DNA from: Tateyamaria omphalii | GTDB taxonomy: Bacteria; Pseudomonadota; Alphaproteobacteria; Rhodobacterales; Rhodobacteraceae | Direction of reading: 5' to 3' | Assembly (NCBI RefSeq): GCF_019802125.1 | Contig: NZ_JAHVHT010000006.1 | Span: 186,001 to 250,000 of the forward strand | DNA length: 64,000 bases | Part shown: in pieces, positions 17,970 through 25,432 of the stretch | Position numbering within the stretch: the stretch's first letter is position 1 | Layout of the letters: each line of letters begins with the position of its first letter | The notes under the pieces: model-generated | What the model was told of the DNA's origin: nothing | Seen by the model: the letters and a program-made list of their open reading frames with translations, nothing else | Database searches by the model: none | Position numbers and translations under genes: made by a program

Positions 17970-19105
17970 TGCAGGTTACGATCGTCGTCACACATCTGCT
18001 GGGGACAGGGCATCTGGCCCGCGCCCTGACCCTCGGTCGCGCCTTTGCCGCTGCCGGTGATGCCGTCACCGTGATCAGCGGCGGGCGCCCCGTGCCCCAC
18101 TTCAGCACCGACAATCTGGACTTTGTCCAATTGCCGCCCCTGCACTCGGACGGCACCGACTTTTCCAACCTGTTGACCGATGCAGAAGAGGCGGCAGACA
18201 CGTCATATCTGGCAAACCGGCAGAACGCGCTTCTGGCGCACGTGCAAGACACCCCGCCTGACGTTCTGATAACCGAGCTGTTCCCCTTTGGCAGGCGGAC
18301 GCTCAAGCAGGAGTTTCAGGCCCTGCTGACCATGGCACGTGCACTGCCATCACGCCCACTGATCCTGTCGTCCATCCGGGACATTCTCGCTCCACCATCA
18401 CAGCCGGCCAAGGTGACCTTTGCGGAGGAGCTGATCGCGGGCACGTATGACGGTGTATTGGTTCATTCGGATCCGGATGTCATTGCGTTGCAGGAAAGCT
18501 GGCCCGTGTCGGAAGCCATGCAGGCAAAGCTACACTATACCGGCTTTGTCGCCCCGCCGATGCCCCGGGCCAAGGCCGCGACCGGGCATGACATTGTCGT
18601 CAGCGCTGGTGGCGGCACGGTCGGCGATGCCGTGTTTCGAGCCGCCGTCGACGCGGCCGTAAATGACCGTGCCCGCTCCTGGCACCTGCTGGTGGGAGGA
18701 GACGCATCGCGGCGCGATGCCCTGCGCGAACGCGCCACCGAAAACACCGTGATCGAAGCACCTCGGCCCGATTTCCGTCAGTTGCTGTTGGCTGCGCGTG
18801 TCTCCGTCTCCATGTGCGGCTACAACACGGCGCTGGACGTATTGCAAACCGGCGTTCGCGCTGTAGTGGTCCCGTTCGACGATGGCGGAGAGGTTGAACA
18901 GAGCCTGCGTGCCAGAGCGTTGAGCGGATTGCCCGGCATCGCCATGATCCAACAAGCGGACCTGTCCGGCGACGCGCTGTTACATGCTCTTGCACGGGCC
19001 GCCCATGGCCCGGACCGACCACCCAGAACAACCGGCATGGATGGTGCAGGGCAAACCGTTGCCATCGTGCATGATCTGTACAGGCGGAGCGTGCATGGAG
19101 ACTGA
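17969..19105 (+). CDS. MurG-like (GT-B fold) predicted glycosyltransferase 4
   Basis: A 378-residue protein. ATG 17969 is chosen because the protein then opens directly with the beta strand and glycine loop VTHLLGTGHLARALTLGRAF, the counterpart of GLGHLRRSRALA in glycosyltransferase 1. Further matches are HDIVVSAGGGTVGDAVF and VSMCGYNTALDVLQTGVRAV, equivalent to CMGGYNTFCELL. Genes 1 and 4 are therefore two divergent members of the same MurG/COG4671-like group in one operon. The open frame upstream of 17969 is a shadow of the phosphatase gene. Its end overlaps the deacetylase start by 11 bp. Confidence 0.8.
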   Translation: MQVTIVVTHLLGTGHLARALTLGRAFAAAGDAVTVISGGRPVPHFSTDNLDFVQLPPLHSDGTDFSNLLTDAEEAADTSYLANRQNALLAHVQDTPPDVLITELFPFGRRTLKQEFQALLTMARALPSRPLILSSIRDILAPPSQPAKVTFAEELIAGTYDGVLVHSDPDVIALQESWPVSEAMQAKLHYTGFVAPPMPRAKAATGHDIVVSAGGGTVGDAVFRAAVDAAVNDRARSWHLLVGGDASRRDALRERATENTVIEAPRPDFRQLLLAARVSVSMCGYNTALDVLQTGVRAVVVPFDDGGEVEQSLRARALSGLPGIAMIQQADLSGDALLHALARAAHGPDRPPRTTGMDGAGQTVAIVHDLYRRSVHGD

Positions 19106-19838
19106 CTGGACCCCCTTGCGACAGGAACTCGCTGCGTGCCGGCGCGATGGCGTGGCGGTGCCCTTCTGGTGGCGCGACGACGATGCGATTGAACCCACGG
19201 CAGCGCTGGATGAACTGGCCGCCCTGTCACGCACCTCCGGCGTTGCCGTTCATCTGGCCGTTATACCAGCGCGGACCACACCCGCGCTGGCAGACTATAC
19301 CAAGGCCGAGCAGATGGTCCCCGTGGTGCACGGCTGGATGCACCGTGACCACAGCGGACCCGGCGAAAAGAAGAACGAGTTCCTGACCGATCGCCCCGAT
19401 CTGGCCACCGACGCTGCCCGCGGACTGGAGGTCATGCAGACACTCTTTGGCCGGTCGTTGCGTCCGATATTCGTCCCCCCCTGGAACCGCATCCGCGACA
19501 CATTGCTGCCCGTTCTGGCAGAGCAGGGTTTCACCGCCCTATCAACCTTTGGCGCGCGATCCGGGCCGCAAGCCGCCGCTGGCTTGATGCAAATCAACAC
19601 CCACATCGACCCGATCTGGTGGAAAGGGACACGAGATCTTGTGGAGCCGGGCGCATTGATACAGAGCACCGTCGCCCATTTGCGGGCGCGACGTCAGGCC
19701 GAGGAAGATGCAACCGAGCCGCTTGGCCTCTTGACCCATCACCTGGTTCACACCCCCGCGATCTGGGCTTTTACCGAGGCATTCATACACGAAATACTGT
19801 CCGGCGGCGCCACGCCCTGGACGATGGAGACGACTTGA
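19095..19838 (+). CDS. Polysaccharide deacetylase (NodB-like) family protein
   Basis: A 247-residue protein with no signal peptide. It shows an Asp-rich strand end (PFWWRDDDAIEP), the metal-binding H-x3-H in VVHGWMHRDHSG, and the Pro-Pro-Trp segment IFVPPWNRIRD, consistent with the NodB/CE4 barrel. Absence of a secretion signal suggests a cytosolic substrate such as a lipid- or nucleotide-linked N-acetyl sugar rather than a mature polysaccharide. ATG 19095 gives a sensible start; longer frames read through the glycosyltransferase. It is followed 1 bp later by the methyltransferase gene. Confidence 0.78.
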   Translation: METDWTPLRQELAACRRDGVAVPFWWRDDDAIEPTAALDELAALSRTSGVAVHLAVIPARTTPALADYTKAEQMVPVVHGWMHRDHSGPGEKKNEFLTDRPDLATDAARGLEVMQTLFGRSLRPIFVPPWNRIRDTLLPVLAEQGFTALSTFGARSGPQAAAGLMQINTHIDPIWWKGTRDLVEPGALIQSTVAHLRARRQAEEDATEPLGLLTHHLVHTPAIWAFTEAFIHEILSGGATPWTMETT

Positions 19839-19839
19839 A

Positions 19840-20319
19840 ATGAGCAGATTGGAATCCATGCGGCGGCGCCTGACCGCGCAGATCGACGGCATCAACTGGG
19901 CCGCTGAAAAGATCGCGGACATGGAGGGCGATGTGCTTGAGATGGGTCTCGGCAATGGTCGAACCTACGACCATTTGCGTCAGCAATTGCCCGAGCGTCG
20001 GATCTGGGTGATCGACCGCGTCTTGAAATGCCACCCGAGCTGCGTGCCACCGGAAGCGGATTTTCTGGAAGGCGAGGCAGAACCCATGTTGGCCCGCCTT
20101 GCGCAAGACGGTCGCCGGATGGCGCTTGCCCACTACGATTTCGGCTACGGCATCAAGGAAAAGGATGTCGAGGAAGGGCAGCGGTTGAGCCCTTTGATCG
20201 CGGCGGTGATGGCGCCCGGCGGGCTGATCCTGTCGCAGCAGCCGCTGGTGGGGTTCGAGCAGATCTGCGGGCCGGACACCATTGCCCCGGATCGCTACCT
20301 TTTCTACCTCAGCGTGTAG
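19840..20319 (+). CDS. Small class I SAM-dependent methyltransferase (paralogue of 4649-5146)
   Basis: A 159-residue single-domain protein with SAM motif I as VLEMGLGNGRTYDHL and a candidate motif at LAHYDFGYGIKEKD. It matches the protein at 4649-5146 across the LGNGRTY core, in the following PER-(I/E) segment, and in the spacing of a late PGG(L)I loop. It is the last gene of the seven-gene operon, one base after the deacetylase stop. It could methylate the glycan or glycoside made by the operon; this is inferred from position only. Confidence 0.75.
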   Translation: MSRLESMRRRLTAQIDGINWAAEKIADMEGDVLEMGLGNGRTYDHLRQQLPERRIWVIDRVLKCHPSCVPPEADFLEGEAEPMLARLAQDGRRMALAHYDFGYGIKEKDVEEGQRLSPLIAAVMAPGGLILSQQPLVGFEQICGPDTIAPDRYLFYLSV

Positions 20320-20440
20320 TTTTGCCAATGTTTCGTGACGTTTAGCCCTGGCCCTGTTGTCAGTGGGCGGCAATGGCTTCTAAGCTTTCCGGTGATTCAA
20401 GGCCGTGTCGAAAAGCGGTCGGGACCAACGGGAGATCATG

Positions 20441-21004
20441 ATGAAGATGTTGAAGACGGCCGCTTTGGCCGTGACGGCACTTGTATGGGCGACGGCTGCT
20501 TTGGCAGCGCCTTTGAAGCTGACACCGGCCAATCCGCAGCCTTCGGGGCTGAAGCCCGGACTGGCTGTGAAATACGCCTATCCCCCTGATGTTAAAAGCT
20601 TAAATCAAGCCATACGGGCCTTGAAACGGGGCGAGGCGGGGCCTGCTCTGGCGGGGCTCGACTACCGGGATACGGCGGATGGAGACAACACGCTGACCTC
20701 GAAACGGGCGCATTACGTGGCGGCGGCGATTTCGGGCTATGTGAAGTTCGACGCGCCGGGCACCTATGCCATTGATTTTCTTACGAATGATGGGCTCGAC
20801 GCCAAGGTTGGCGGGCAGACGGTGGGCTATTTCGACGGGCGGCAAAAGTGCTTTGAAACCCGCGCCGTGCAAGTCGAAGTGCCGGAAGCGGGCTGGTATC
20901 CCGTTGATATTACGTACTTTCAGCGGGTCGGCACCGCGTGCCTGCATATGCGGGCCGGACAGGGGGCGCCCGACTGGATGCCCGACGCGGCGTTCGGGCA
21001 CTAG
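20441..21004 (+). CDS. Exported PA14-like domain protein
   Basis: A 187-residue exported protein. ATG 20441 is preferred to the ATG at 20438 because GGAG (20431-20434) is then 6 nt away. The signal peptide is MLKTAALAVTALVWATAALA. The mature part has the order typical of a PA14/GLEYA beta-barrel: a GYVKFDAPGTYAIDF strand, then LTNDGLDAKVGGQTVGYFDG (the dark-side D-G-x-x-v-x-v-g-g element), then VEVPEAGWYPVDITYFQ. PA14 modules usually bind carbohydrates or sit in adhesins and glycosidases. Being next to the glycosyltransferase operon may be meaningful, but it has its own upstream gap of 120 bp. Confidence 0.65.
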   Translation: MKMLKTAALAVTALVWATAALAAPLKLTPANPQPSGLKPGLAVKYAYPPDVKSLNQAIRALKRGEAGPALAGLDYRDTADGDNTLTSKRAHYVAAAISGYVKFDAPGTYAIDFLTNDGLDAKVGGQTVGYFDGRQKCFETRAVQVEVPEAGWYPVDITYFQRVGTACLHMRAGQGAPDWMPDAAFGH

Positions 21005-21067
21005 TTAAAACGGGGTGAGCGCAGCGGACGGTACGTTCACACGGACCTCAGCGCCGAAGACTAGGGT

Positions 21068-21178
21068 CGAAACCGCGATGTTTCGGCCCGAAACTGCACA
21101 TTTTCAAACGGCCCCAACCTGAGGTTTCGGGGCCGTTTCTGGTGAACCGCACATTTTGGGCCGAAAACTGCGCATTTT
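21068..21178 (+). repeat. Four-unit 21/53/21-bp non-coding element, copy 1
   Basis: Four 16-bp units of consensus CGAAACTGCRCATTTT end at 21083, 21104, 21157 and 21178, giving spacings of 21, 53 and 21 bp. Between units 2 and 3 lies the inverted repeat AAACGGCCCC (21106-21115) / GGGGCCGTTT (21129-21138), whose loop contains a further small inverted repeat AACCT-G-AGGTT. The same geometry with weaker sequence identity recurs inverted at 41200-41310. It lies in the gap between the PA14-like gene and the Phd-like gene. Confidence 0.75.
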
Positions 21179-21205
21179 GGTCTGGGCAGAGAAAGGTGCG
21201 ACACC

Positions 21206-21610
21206 ATGGCAACAGAAATTCGGCAGATTTCTTTCAGCAACCTGCGGCGACACGGGCGACACGAGCTGAAATTCGTCTACGAAGAGATGGGGCACCTGTG
21301 GCTGACCTTTCACGGCAAACCGCGCGCCGTGATCATCCCGATGCGGGACGAGACGATCCTGCACAGGGCCATCGGCCTCGACCCGCGCGAGGCGCTGCAC
21401 CGGGCACAGATCGATCACAGCCGCCACGTCGCGGCCATCGAAGAACGCAAGCGCTGGCTGTCGGATCCGATGATGACGGTCGAACGTCTGTATCCACGGG
21501 TCGGGACCAGTGACGCGGAGCATAAGAAGGTGCTGACCTACGACCCGCACAGCCACACTCCGCGACGATTGTCGGCGCAGGAGATTGCGGAGATGTCCGG
21601 AGAGACGTGA
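21206..21610 (+). CDS. Hypothetical protein with Phd/YefM-like N-terminus
   Basis: A 134-residue protein not clearly assigned to a family. The first 50 residues (RQISFSNLRRHGRHELKFVY then LWLTFHGKPRAVIIPM) resemble the Phd/YefM antitoxin DNA-binding fold, in which a basic helix is followed by a G-x-P-x-A-V-(L/I)-(V/I)-P strand. The rest is charged, with a PHSHTPRRLSAQEIAEM tail. No toxin gene is adjacent: the next plus-strand gene is a transposase and the next minus-strand gene is a small membrane protein. It starts 27 bp after the four-unit repeat element. An orphan antitoxin-like regulator is possible. Confidence 0.55.
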   Translation: MATEIRQISFSNLRRHGRHELKFVYEEMGHLWLTFHGKPRAVIIPMRDETILHRAIGLDPREALHRAQIDHSRHVAAIEERKRWLSDPMMTVERLYPRVGTSDAEHKKVLTYDPHSHTPRRLSAQEIAEMSGET

Positions 21611-21618
21611 GGCGTGGC

Positions 21619-21810
21619 TCAGCCGAGGCTGGTGATCCGCTTTTGCACGATCCATGTGACGGGGAAGGACGCGACAAAGCCGATGGCGGCGGCGATCAGG
21701 ATCGGGCCGACCGTGCCATAGCCCATGGACAGCGCGGCAATGACACCCGTGCCCGCCATGGTGGCGCCGATGAAGATGTGCAGGACAAGGAACAGCATGA
21801 AACGCTGCAT
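21619..21810 (-). CDS. Small two-helix membrane protein
   Basis: A 63-residue protein with two hydrophobic segments, LFLVLHIFIGATMAGTGVIA and ILIAAAIGFVASFPVTWIV, ending in a short basic tail. I chose ATG 21810 because GGAGG lies 6-7 nt upstream; a longer frame to 21882 lacks such a site. Similar small proteins are common in Rhodobacterales and are sometimes mislabelled CTP synthetase. Function is unknown. Confidence 0.65.
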   Translation of the reverse strand: MQRFMLFLVLHIFIGATMAGTGVIAALSMGYGTVGPILIAAAIGFVASFPVTWIVQKRITSLG

Positions 21811-21932
21811 GTGGGGCCTCCGGTTCTTTGGGTTGAGCGGAGTGTGCAGCGGCATGCGGCGGGGTGCATTGATGTCGGTCAAATCTTCGGGCGTTTATGG
21901 GTGGTTAACCATGGGTTTGGCAGGGCTGGGGG

Positions 21933-22463
21933 ATGCCGAATTATGTGCGTCCGAAGGTCAGTGGAGCGTCCGTGTTTTTCACCGTTGCGTTGGCGCGGCG
22001 GGGAAGCCGCGTGTTGGTGGATGAGGTTGAGGCGTTGCGCGAGGCGGTGCGGGTGACGAAGGCGGAGAGGCCGTTTCGGATTGATGCGTTTGTCGTGTTG
22101 CCGGACCATTTGCATTGTGCGTGGACGTTGCCGGTTGGGGACCGGGATTTTTCGACGCGATGGGGCGCGATCAAGGCGCGGTTTTCGCTGTCATGCCGTA
22201 GGGCGGGGTTCACCCCGCCGGACCCCGTTGGAAATGTGAATGGCGGGGTGAACCCCGCCCTACGGCGCAAAGGAGAGGTTGGGCTTTGGCAACCTCGGTT
22301 CTGGGAGCATCACATTCGGGACGAGGCGGATTACCTCACCCATGTGCGGTATTGTTGGTTGAACCCGGTGAAGCATGGATTTGTGGAACGGCCCGAGGAT
22401 TGGGCGCATTCGAGTGTGCATTGGGACGCGCGGTTTCGGGTGGGGATGGATTTGGTTTTGTAG
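21933..22463 (+). CDS. REP-associated tyrosine transposase (RAYT), Y1_Tnp/HUH family
   Basis: A 176-residue single-strand transposase-like protein. It has the family start (VFFTVALARRGSRVLVDEVE), the metal-binding H-x-H in VLPDHLHCAW, and the C-terminal segment FWEHHIRDEADYLTHVRYCW where the catalytic tyrosine is expected, followed by NPVKHGFVERPEDW. RAYTs process REP palindromes rather than moving themselves. Remarkably, an inverted pair of REP sequences (22198-22263) lies inside this frame and is translated as RRAGFTPP...NPALRR between the two catalytic parts. Other copies of the REP are at 26982-27003 and, degenerate, at 36797-36814. Confidence 0.85.
   Translation: MPNYVRPKVSGASVFFTVALARRGSRVLVDEVEALREAVRVTKAERPFRIDAFVVLPDHLHCAWTLPVGDRDFSTRWGAIKARFSLSCRRAGFTPPDPVGNVNGGVNPALRRKGEVGLWQPRFWEHHIRDEADYLTHVRYCWLNPVKHGFVERPEDWAHSSVHWDARFRVGMDLVL
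22198..22263 (+). repeat. REPIN-like inverted REP pair inside the RAYT gene
   Basis: Two perfect inverted 22-bp copies (22198-22219 and 22242-22263; core GGCGGGGT-GAACCCCGCC in the second) are separated by 22 bp. Each arm is itself a palindrome GGCGGGGT..ACCCCGCC with a GTAGG/CCTAC head. The whole pair is 66 bp, so it preserves the reading frame of the transposase in which it sits. Confidence 0.9.
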
Positions 22464-22491
22464 GGCGGAGCGTTGTAAACTCCAAGCTTGT

Positions 22492-22926
22492 TTAGCCTCC
22501 CCCACCCTTTGCAGTGTCGTCTTTGCTAACCTCTTCACGAAACTGCTTGCGAATTTCATATGGGCAGAGTGCCGGAATACTTAATAGCAAACCAGAAAAC
22601 CCTGACAGCACAAGCGGCAGACTTGTGTCTGCAAGCAACAGCCGAACTGGTGCAAAAGGAACTGATAGTATTACTATGAAGCTTGAGGAAAAGGTCGCTG
22701 CACTGAATAGAACACTAAACTTGGATTCAAGCCGACGAAGATGGAAACCTGGAGTCTCAGCCGACTTGGCATCCCATACTAAATGAACAAACAAGAACAA
22801 TCCTATCCAGGTGAGATAGAAGATGCCTAAGTGTTCGGAAGTAGAAGGGAAAAGAACGGCTTCTAACCAAGAAAACCCGCTCAGCTCTACTGTATTTGCC
22901 TCAACCGCCATGTAGCAACCATACAT
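22492..22926 (-). CDS. Hypothetical multi-helix membrane protein in AT-rich segment
   Basis: A 144-residue hydrophobic protein of no recognised family. Likely membrane segments are HLGIFYLTWIGLFLFVHLVW, FSAATFSSSFIVILSV and LPLVLSGFSGLLLSIPAL. The C-terminus is charged and ends in four glycines. The DNA is visibly less GC-rich than neighbouring genes and codon choice includes many A/T-ending codons, suggesting recent acquisition. It is the downstream gene of a possible pair with 22995-23231. An alternative start at 22911 cannot be excluded. Confidence 0.5.
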   Translation of the reverse strand: MYGCYMAVEANTVELSGFSWLEAVLFPSTSEHLGIFYLTWIGLFLFVHLVWDAKSAETPGFHLRRLESKFSVLFSAATFSSSFIVILSVPFAPVRLLLADTSLPLVLSGFSGLLLSIPALCPYEIRKQFREEVSKDDTAKGGGG

Positions 22927-22994
22927 CTTACTTCAAGCCCACCATATTGGGCATGAACAAAGTGTGAATACTACATAGTTACTGACTGCTCAAG

Positions 22995-23231
22995 TTAAGC
23001 GACAATTCTTGCAATTATGCCACCCACTGCTCCAGTAGCAGCGACAACATTTACGATCCAATCTGGCCGAATGCTGTCCCACCATTGCTCTGCGGTAACT
23101 GCAAATGCGACGTCAAATGCTCCCATGAGAGCAAGGCTCAAACTAATACCGACAATAGCGGCTTTACCCAATGCAGCTAAACGCAATACACTGAACCACA
23201 AAGATTTTTTGTGAGAGATAGTATCAATCAT
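22995..23231 (-). CDS. Small hypothetical membrane protein in AT-rich segment
   Basis: A 78-residue protein with two hydrophobic segments (LGKAAIVGISLSLALMGAFD and a C-terminal VNVVAATGAVGGIIARIVA), separated by a Trp-rich loop EQWWDSIRPDW. It resembles holin-like or phage-accessory proteins in size and topology only; no family is recognised. It is in the same AT-rich stretch as 22492-22926 and 68 bp upstream of it. Confidence 0.45.
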   Translation of the reverse strand: MIDTISHKKSLWFSVLRLAALGKAAIVGISLSLALMGAFDVAFAVTAEQWWDSIRPDWIVNVVAATGAVGGIIARIVA

Positions 23232-23560
23232 AGCTTTGAATTAGTTGCCCACACCCTTTTGACAATGAACTGTAAACAATTTGTTAAGCTCGCGCAAATC
23301 ACTATTTTCTGTTTAAAATCAACACTTTAATTGAATTTAGCAGCATGTCGCCCGCCATCAAAGCCTGGATATTCTTCTGTAAGACGACAAAGAATCCACT
23401 CGCACCAGCAAACATTCTGCTAGGTTCGACTGGAGTTGCATGCGCTATTTTTTAAGTATCCTTACTCAAATTGACTACGCTTTAACATCGCTGCAACCGG
23501 GTGCCACTACGCGCATCGCTGCGCGATACGACTTTCGCGCACTGGCATTCCTCAGCGTCC
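23232..23560. other. AT-rich intergenic region with no confident gene
   Basis: This 329-bp stretch between the small membrane ORF and lepA is AT-rich at the left and returns to high GC near 23480. A plus-strand 36-codon frame (ATG 23345, stop 23453-23455, with a hydrophobic tail) is the only small open frame noticed; it has no convincing ribosome site and is not called as a gene. The right edge of the segment may mark the end of an acquired fragment. Confidence 0.4.
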
Positions 23561-23582
23561 AAAACGGGCGGCTTAGCCGTCC
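23561..23582 (-). terminator. Terminator-like hairpin overlapping the lepA stop codon
   Basis: On the minus strand GGACGGC-TAA-GCCGCCC is followed by GTTTT. The three-base loop is the lepA stop codon. The stem has one mismatch, so strength is moderate. Confidence 0.5.
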
Positions 23583-25369
23583 ATTTTGAGTGCGCTGATG
23601 AATGCCTCCTGCGGAATATCCACCTTCCCGAACTGACGCATCTTCTTCTTCCCGGCCTTCTGCTTGTCCAGTAGCTTTCGCTTCCGCGTCGCGTCCCCGC
23701 CGTAGCATTTCGCCGTCACGTCCTTGCGCATGGCGGATAGTGTCTCGCGCGCGATGACCTTGCCGCCGATCGCCGCCTGGATCGGGATTTTGAACATGTG
23801 GCGGGGGATCAGGTCTTTGAGCTTTTCGACCATGGCGCGTCCGCGCATCTCGGCCCGGTCGCGGTGGACCATGATCGACAGGGCGTCCACAGGCTCGTCA
23901 TTCACCAGGATCGACATTTTCACCAGGTTGTCCGTGCGGTAGCCCGTCAGTTGGTAGTCGAAGGAGGCATAGCCCTTGGTCACGGATTTCAGCCGGTCGT
24001 AGAAGTCGAACACCACCTCGTTCAGCGGCAGGTCGTAGACGACCATGGCGCGGGAGCCGGCGTAGGTGAGGTCTTCCTGGATCCCGCGGCGGTCCTGGCA
24101 GAGTTTCAGCACGTCGCCGAGGTAGTCGTCGGGGACGAGGATCGTGGCCTTGATCCGCGGCTCTTCGAGGTGGTCGACATGGGTGAGGTCGGGCATGTCG
24201 GCGGGGTTGTGCAGCTCCATCATCGTGCCGTCGCGCATGTGGACGTGGTAGATGACCGAAGGCGCGGTGGTGATCAGTTCGATGCCGTATTCCCGCTCGA
24301 TCCGGTCGCGGATCACTTCGAGGTGCAGAAGCCCGAGGAAGCCGCAGCGGAAGCCGAAGCCGAGGGCGGCGGAGGTTTCCATTTCGAAGGAGAAGGAGGC
24401 GTCGTTGAGGGCGAGTTTGTCGATGGCGTCGCGGAGGTCTTCGAATTCGGCGGAGTCTACGGGGAAAAGGCCGCAGAAGACGACTGGTTGGGCGGGTTTG
24501 AAGCCGGGGAGCGGTTCGACCTCCTTGCGTTCGTGGGTGATGGTGTCGCCGACGCGGGTGTCGCGGACCTGTTTGATCGACGCGGTGAGGAAGCCGATTT
24601 CGCCGGGGCCGAGGCTGTCCACGTTCTGCATGGCGGGGCGGAAGACGCCGACGCGGTCGACGTGGTGGATGGTGCCGTTGGACAGGAACTTGATCTTTTC
24701 GCCCTTTTTCAGCCGTCCGTCGATGACCCGGATCAGGACGATGACGCCGAGGTAGCTGTCGTACCAACTGTCGACCAGCATGGCCTTGAGATCGGCGTCG
24801 GGGTCGCCCTGGGGCGCGGGGAGTTGGGTGACGATGGATTCCAGCGTTTCCTGGATGCCTTGGCCCGTTTTGGCGGAGACGGCGATGGCGCCGCTCGCGT
24901 CAATGCCTATGACGTCCTCGACCTGTTCGGCGACGCGGTCGATGTCGGATGCGGGCAGGTCGATCTTGTTGAAAACGGGGACAATTTCGTGGTCGGCGTC
25001 GATGGCCTGGTAGACGTTGGCGAGCGTCTGCGCTTCGACCCCCTGGGTGCTGTCCACGACCAGAAGCGAGCCTTCGACGGCGCGCATGGAGCGGCTGACC
25101 TCGTAGGCGAAGTCCACGTGGCCGGGGGTGTCGATGAGGTTCAGGACGTAGTGCTCACCATCCTGCGCGGTGTAGTCGATGCGGACGGTGTTGGCCTTGA
25201 TGGTGATGCCCCGCTCACGCTCGATATCCATGCTGTCGAGCAGCTGTTCCTTCATGTCCCGGTCGGCCACGGTGTTGGTGGACTGGATCAGGCGGTCGGC
25301 AAGGGTCGATTTCCCGTGGTCGATATGGGCGACGATGGAGAAATTGCGGATATGGCTGAGCGGTGTCAT
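23573..25369 (-). CDS. lepA: Elongation factor 4 (LepA), ribosomal back-translocase GTPase
   Basis: A 598-residue translational GTPase, the same length as E. coli LepA. The G1 loop is [16 protein letters not shown], the switch II region is [10 protein letters not shown] and G4 is FNKIDLP. The C-terminal LepA-specific domain ends with [20 protein letters not shown] placed the start at 25369 because this gives the family-standard opening [19 protein letters not shown]; the open frame extends upstream without homology. It is a cytosolic, ribosome-associated factor and apparently monocistronic. Confidence 0.97.
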   Translation of the reverse strand: MTPLSHIRNFSIVAHIDHGKSTLADRLIQSTNTVADRDMKEQLLDSMDIERERGITIKANTVRIDYTAQDGEHYVLNLIDTPGHVDFAYEVSRSMRAVEGSLLVVDSTQGVEAQTLANVYQAIDADHEIVPVFNKIDLPASDIDRVAEQVEDVIGIDASGAIAVSAKTGQGIQETLESIVTQLPAPQGDPDADLKAMLVDSWYDSYLGVIVLIRVIDGRLKKGEKIKFLSNGTIHHVDRVGVFRPAMQNVDSLGPGEIGFLTASIKQVRDTRVGDTITHERKEVEPLPGFKPAQPVVFCGLFPVDSAEFEDLRDAIDKLALNDASFSFEMETSAALGFGFRCGFLGLLHLEVIRDRIEREYGIELITTAPSVIYHVHMRDGTMMELHNPADMPDLTHVDHLEEPRIKATILVPDDYLGDVLKLCQDRRGIQEDLTYAGSRAMVVYDLPLNEVVFDFYDRLKSVTKGYASFDYQLTGYRTDNLVKMSILVNDEPVDALSIMVHRDRAEMRGRAMVEKLKDLIPRHMFKIPIQAAIGGKVIARETLSAMRKDVTAKCYGGDATRKRKLLDKQKAGKKKMRQFGKVDIPQEAFISALKMDG

Positions 25370-25432
25370 GGTTGGGATATGTAAGGGTTTTTGGGGTTTG
25401 GCAATGGGGTTGGTGTCGCAGGTGGGGTGATC

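Noticed and set aside
23420..23450. GGTTCGAC sequence resembling a tRNA or tmRNA T-arm
   Set aside because: The flanking bases do not pair into a T-stem and no acceptor or anticodon arm can be drawn, so it is not a tRNA remnant.
23345..23455. 36-codon plus-strand frame in the AT-rich gap before lepA
   Set aside because: No ribosome-binding site or homology; chance open frame in AT-rich DNA is as likely.
23798..25384. Long plus-strand open frame (528 codons) antisense to lepA
   Set aside because: It is the GC-driven shadow of the lepA gene; its translation has low-complexity D/V/G/H content and no protein motifs.
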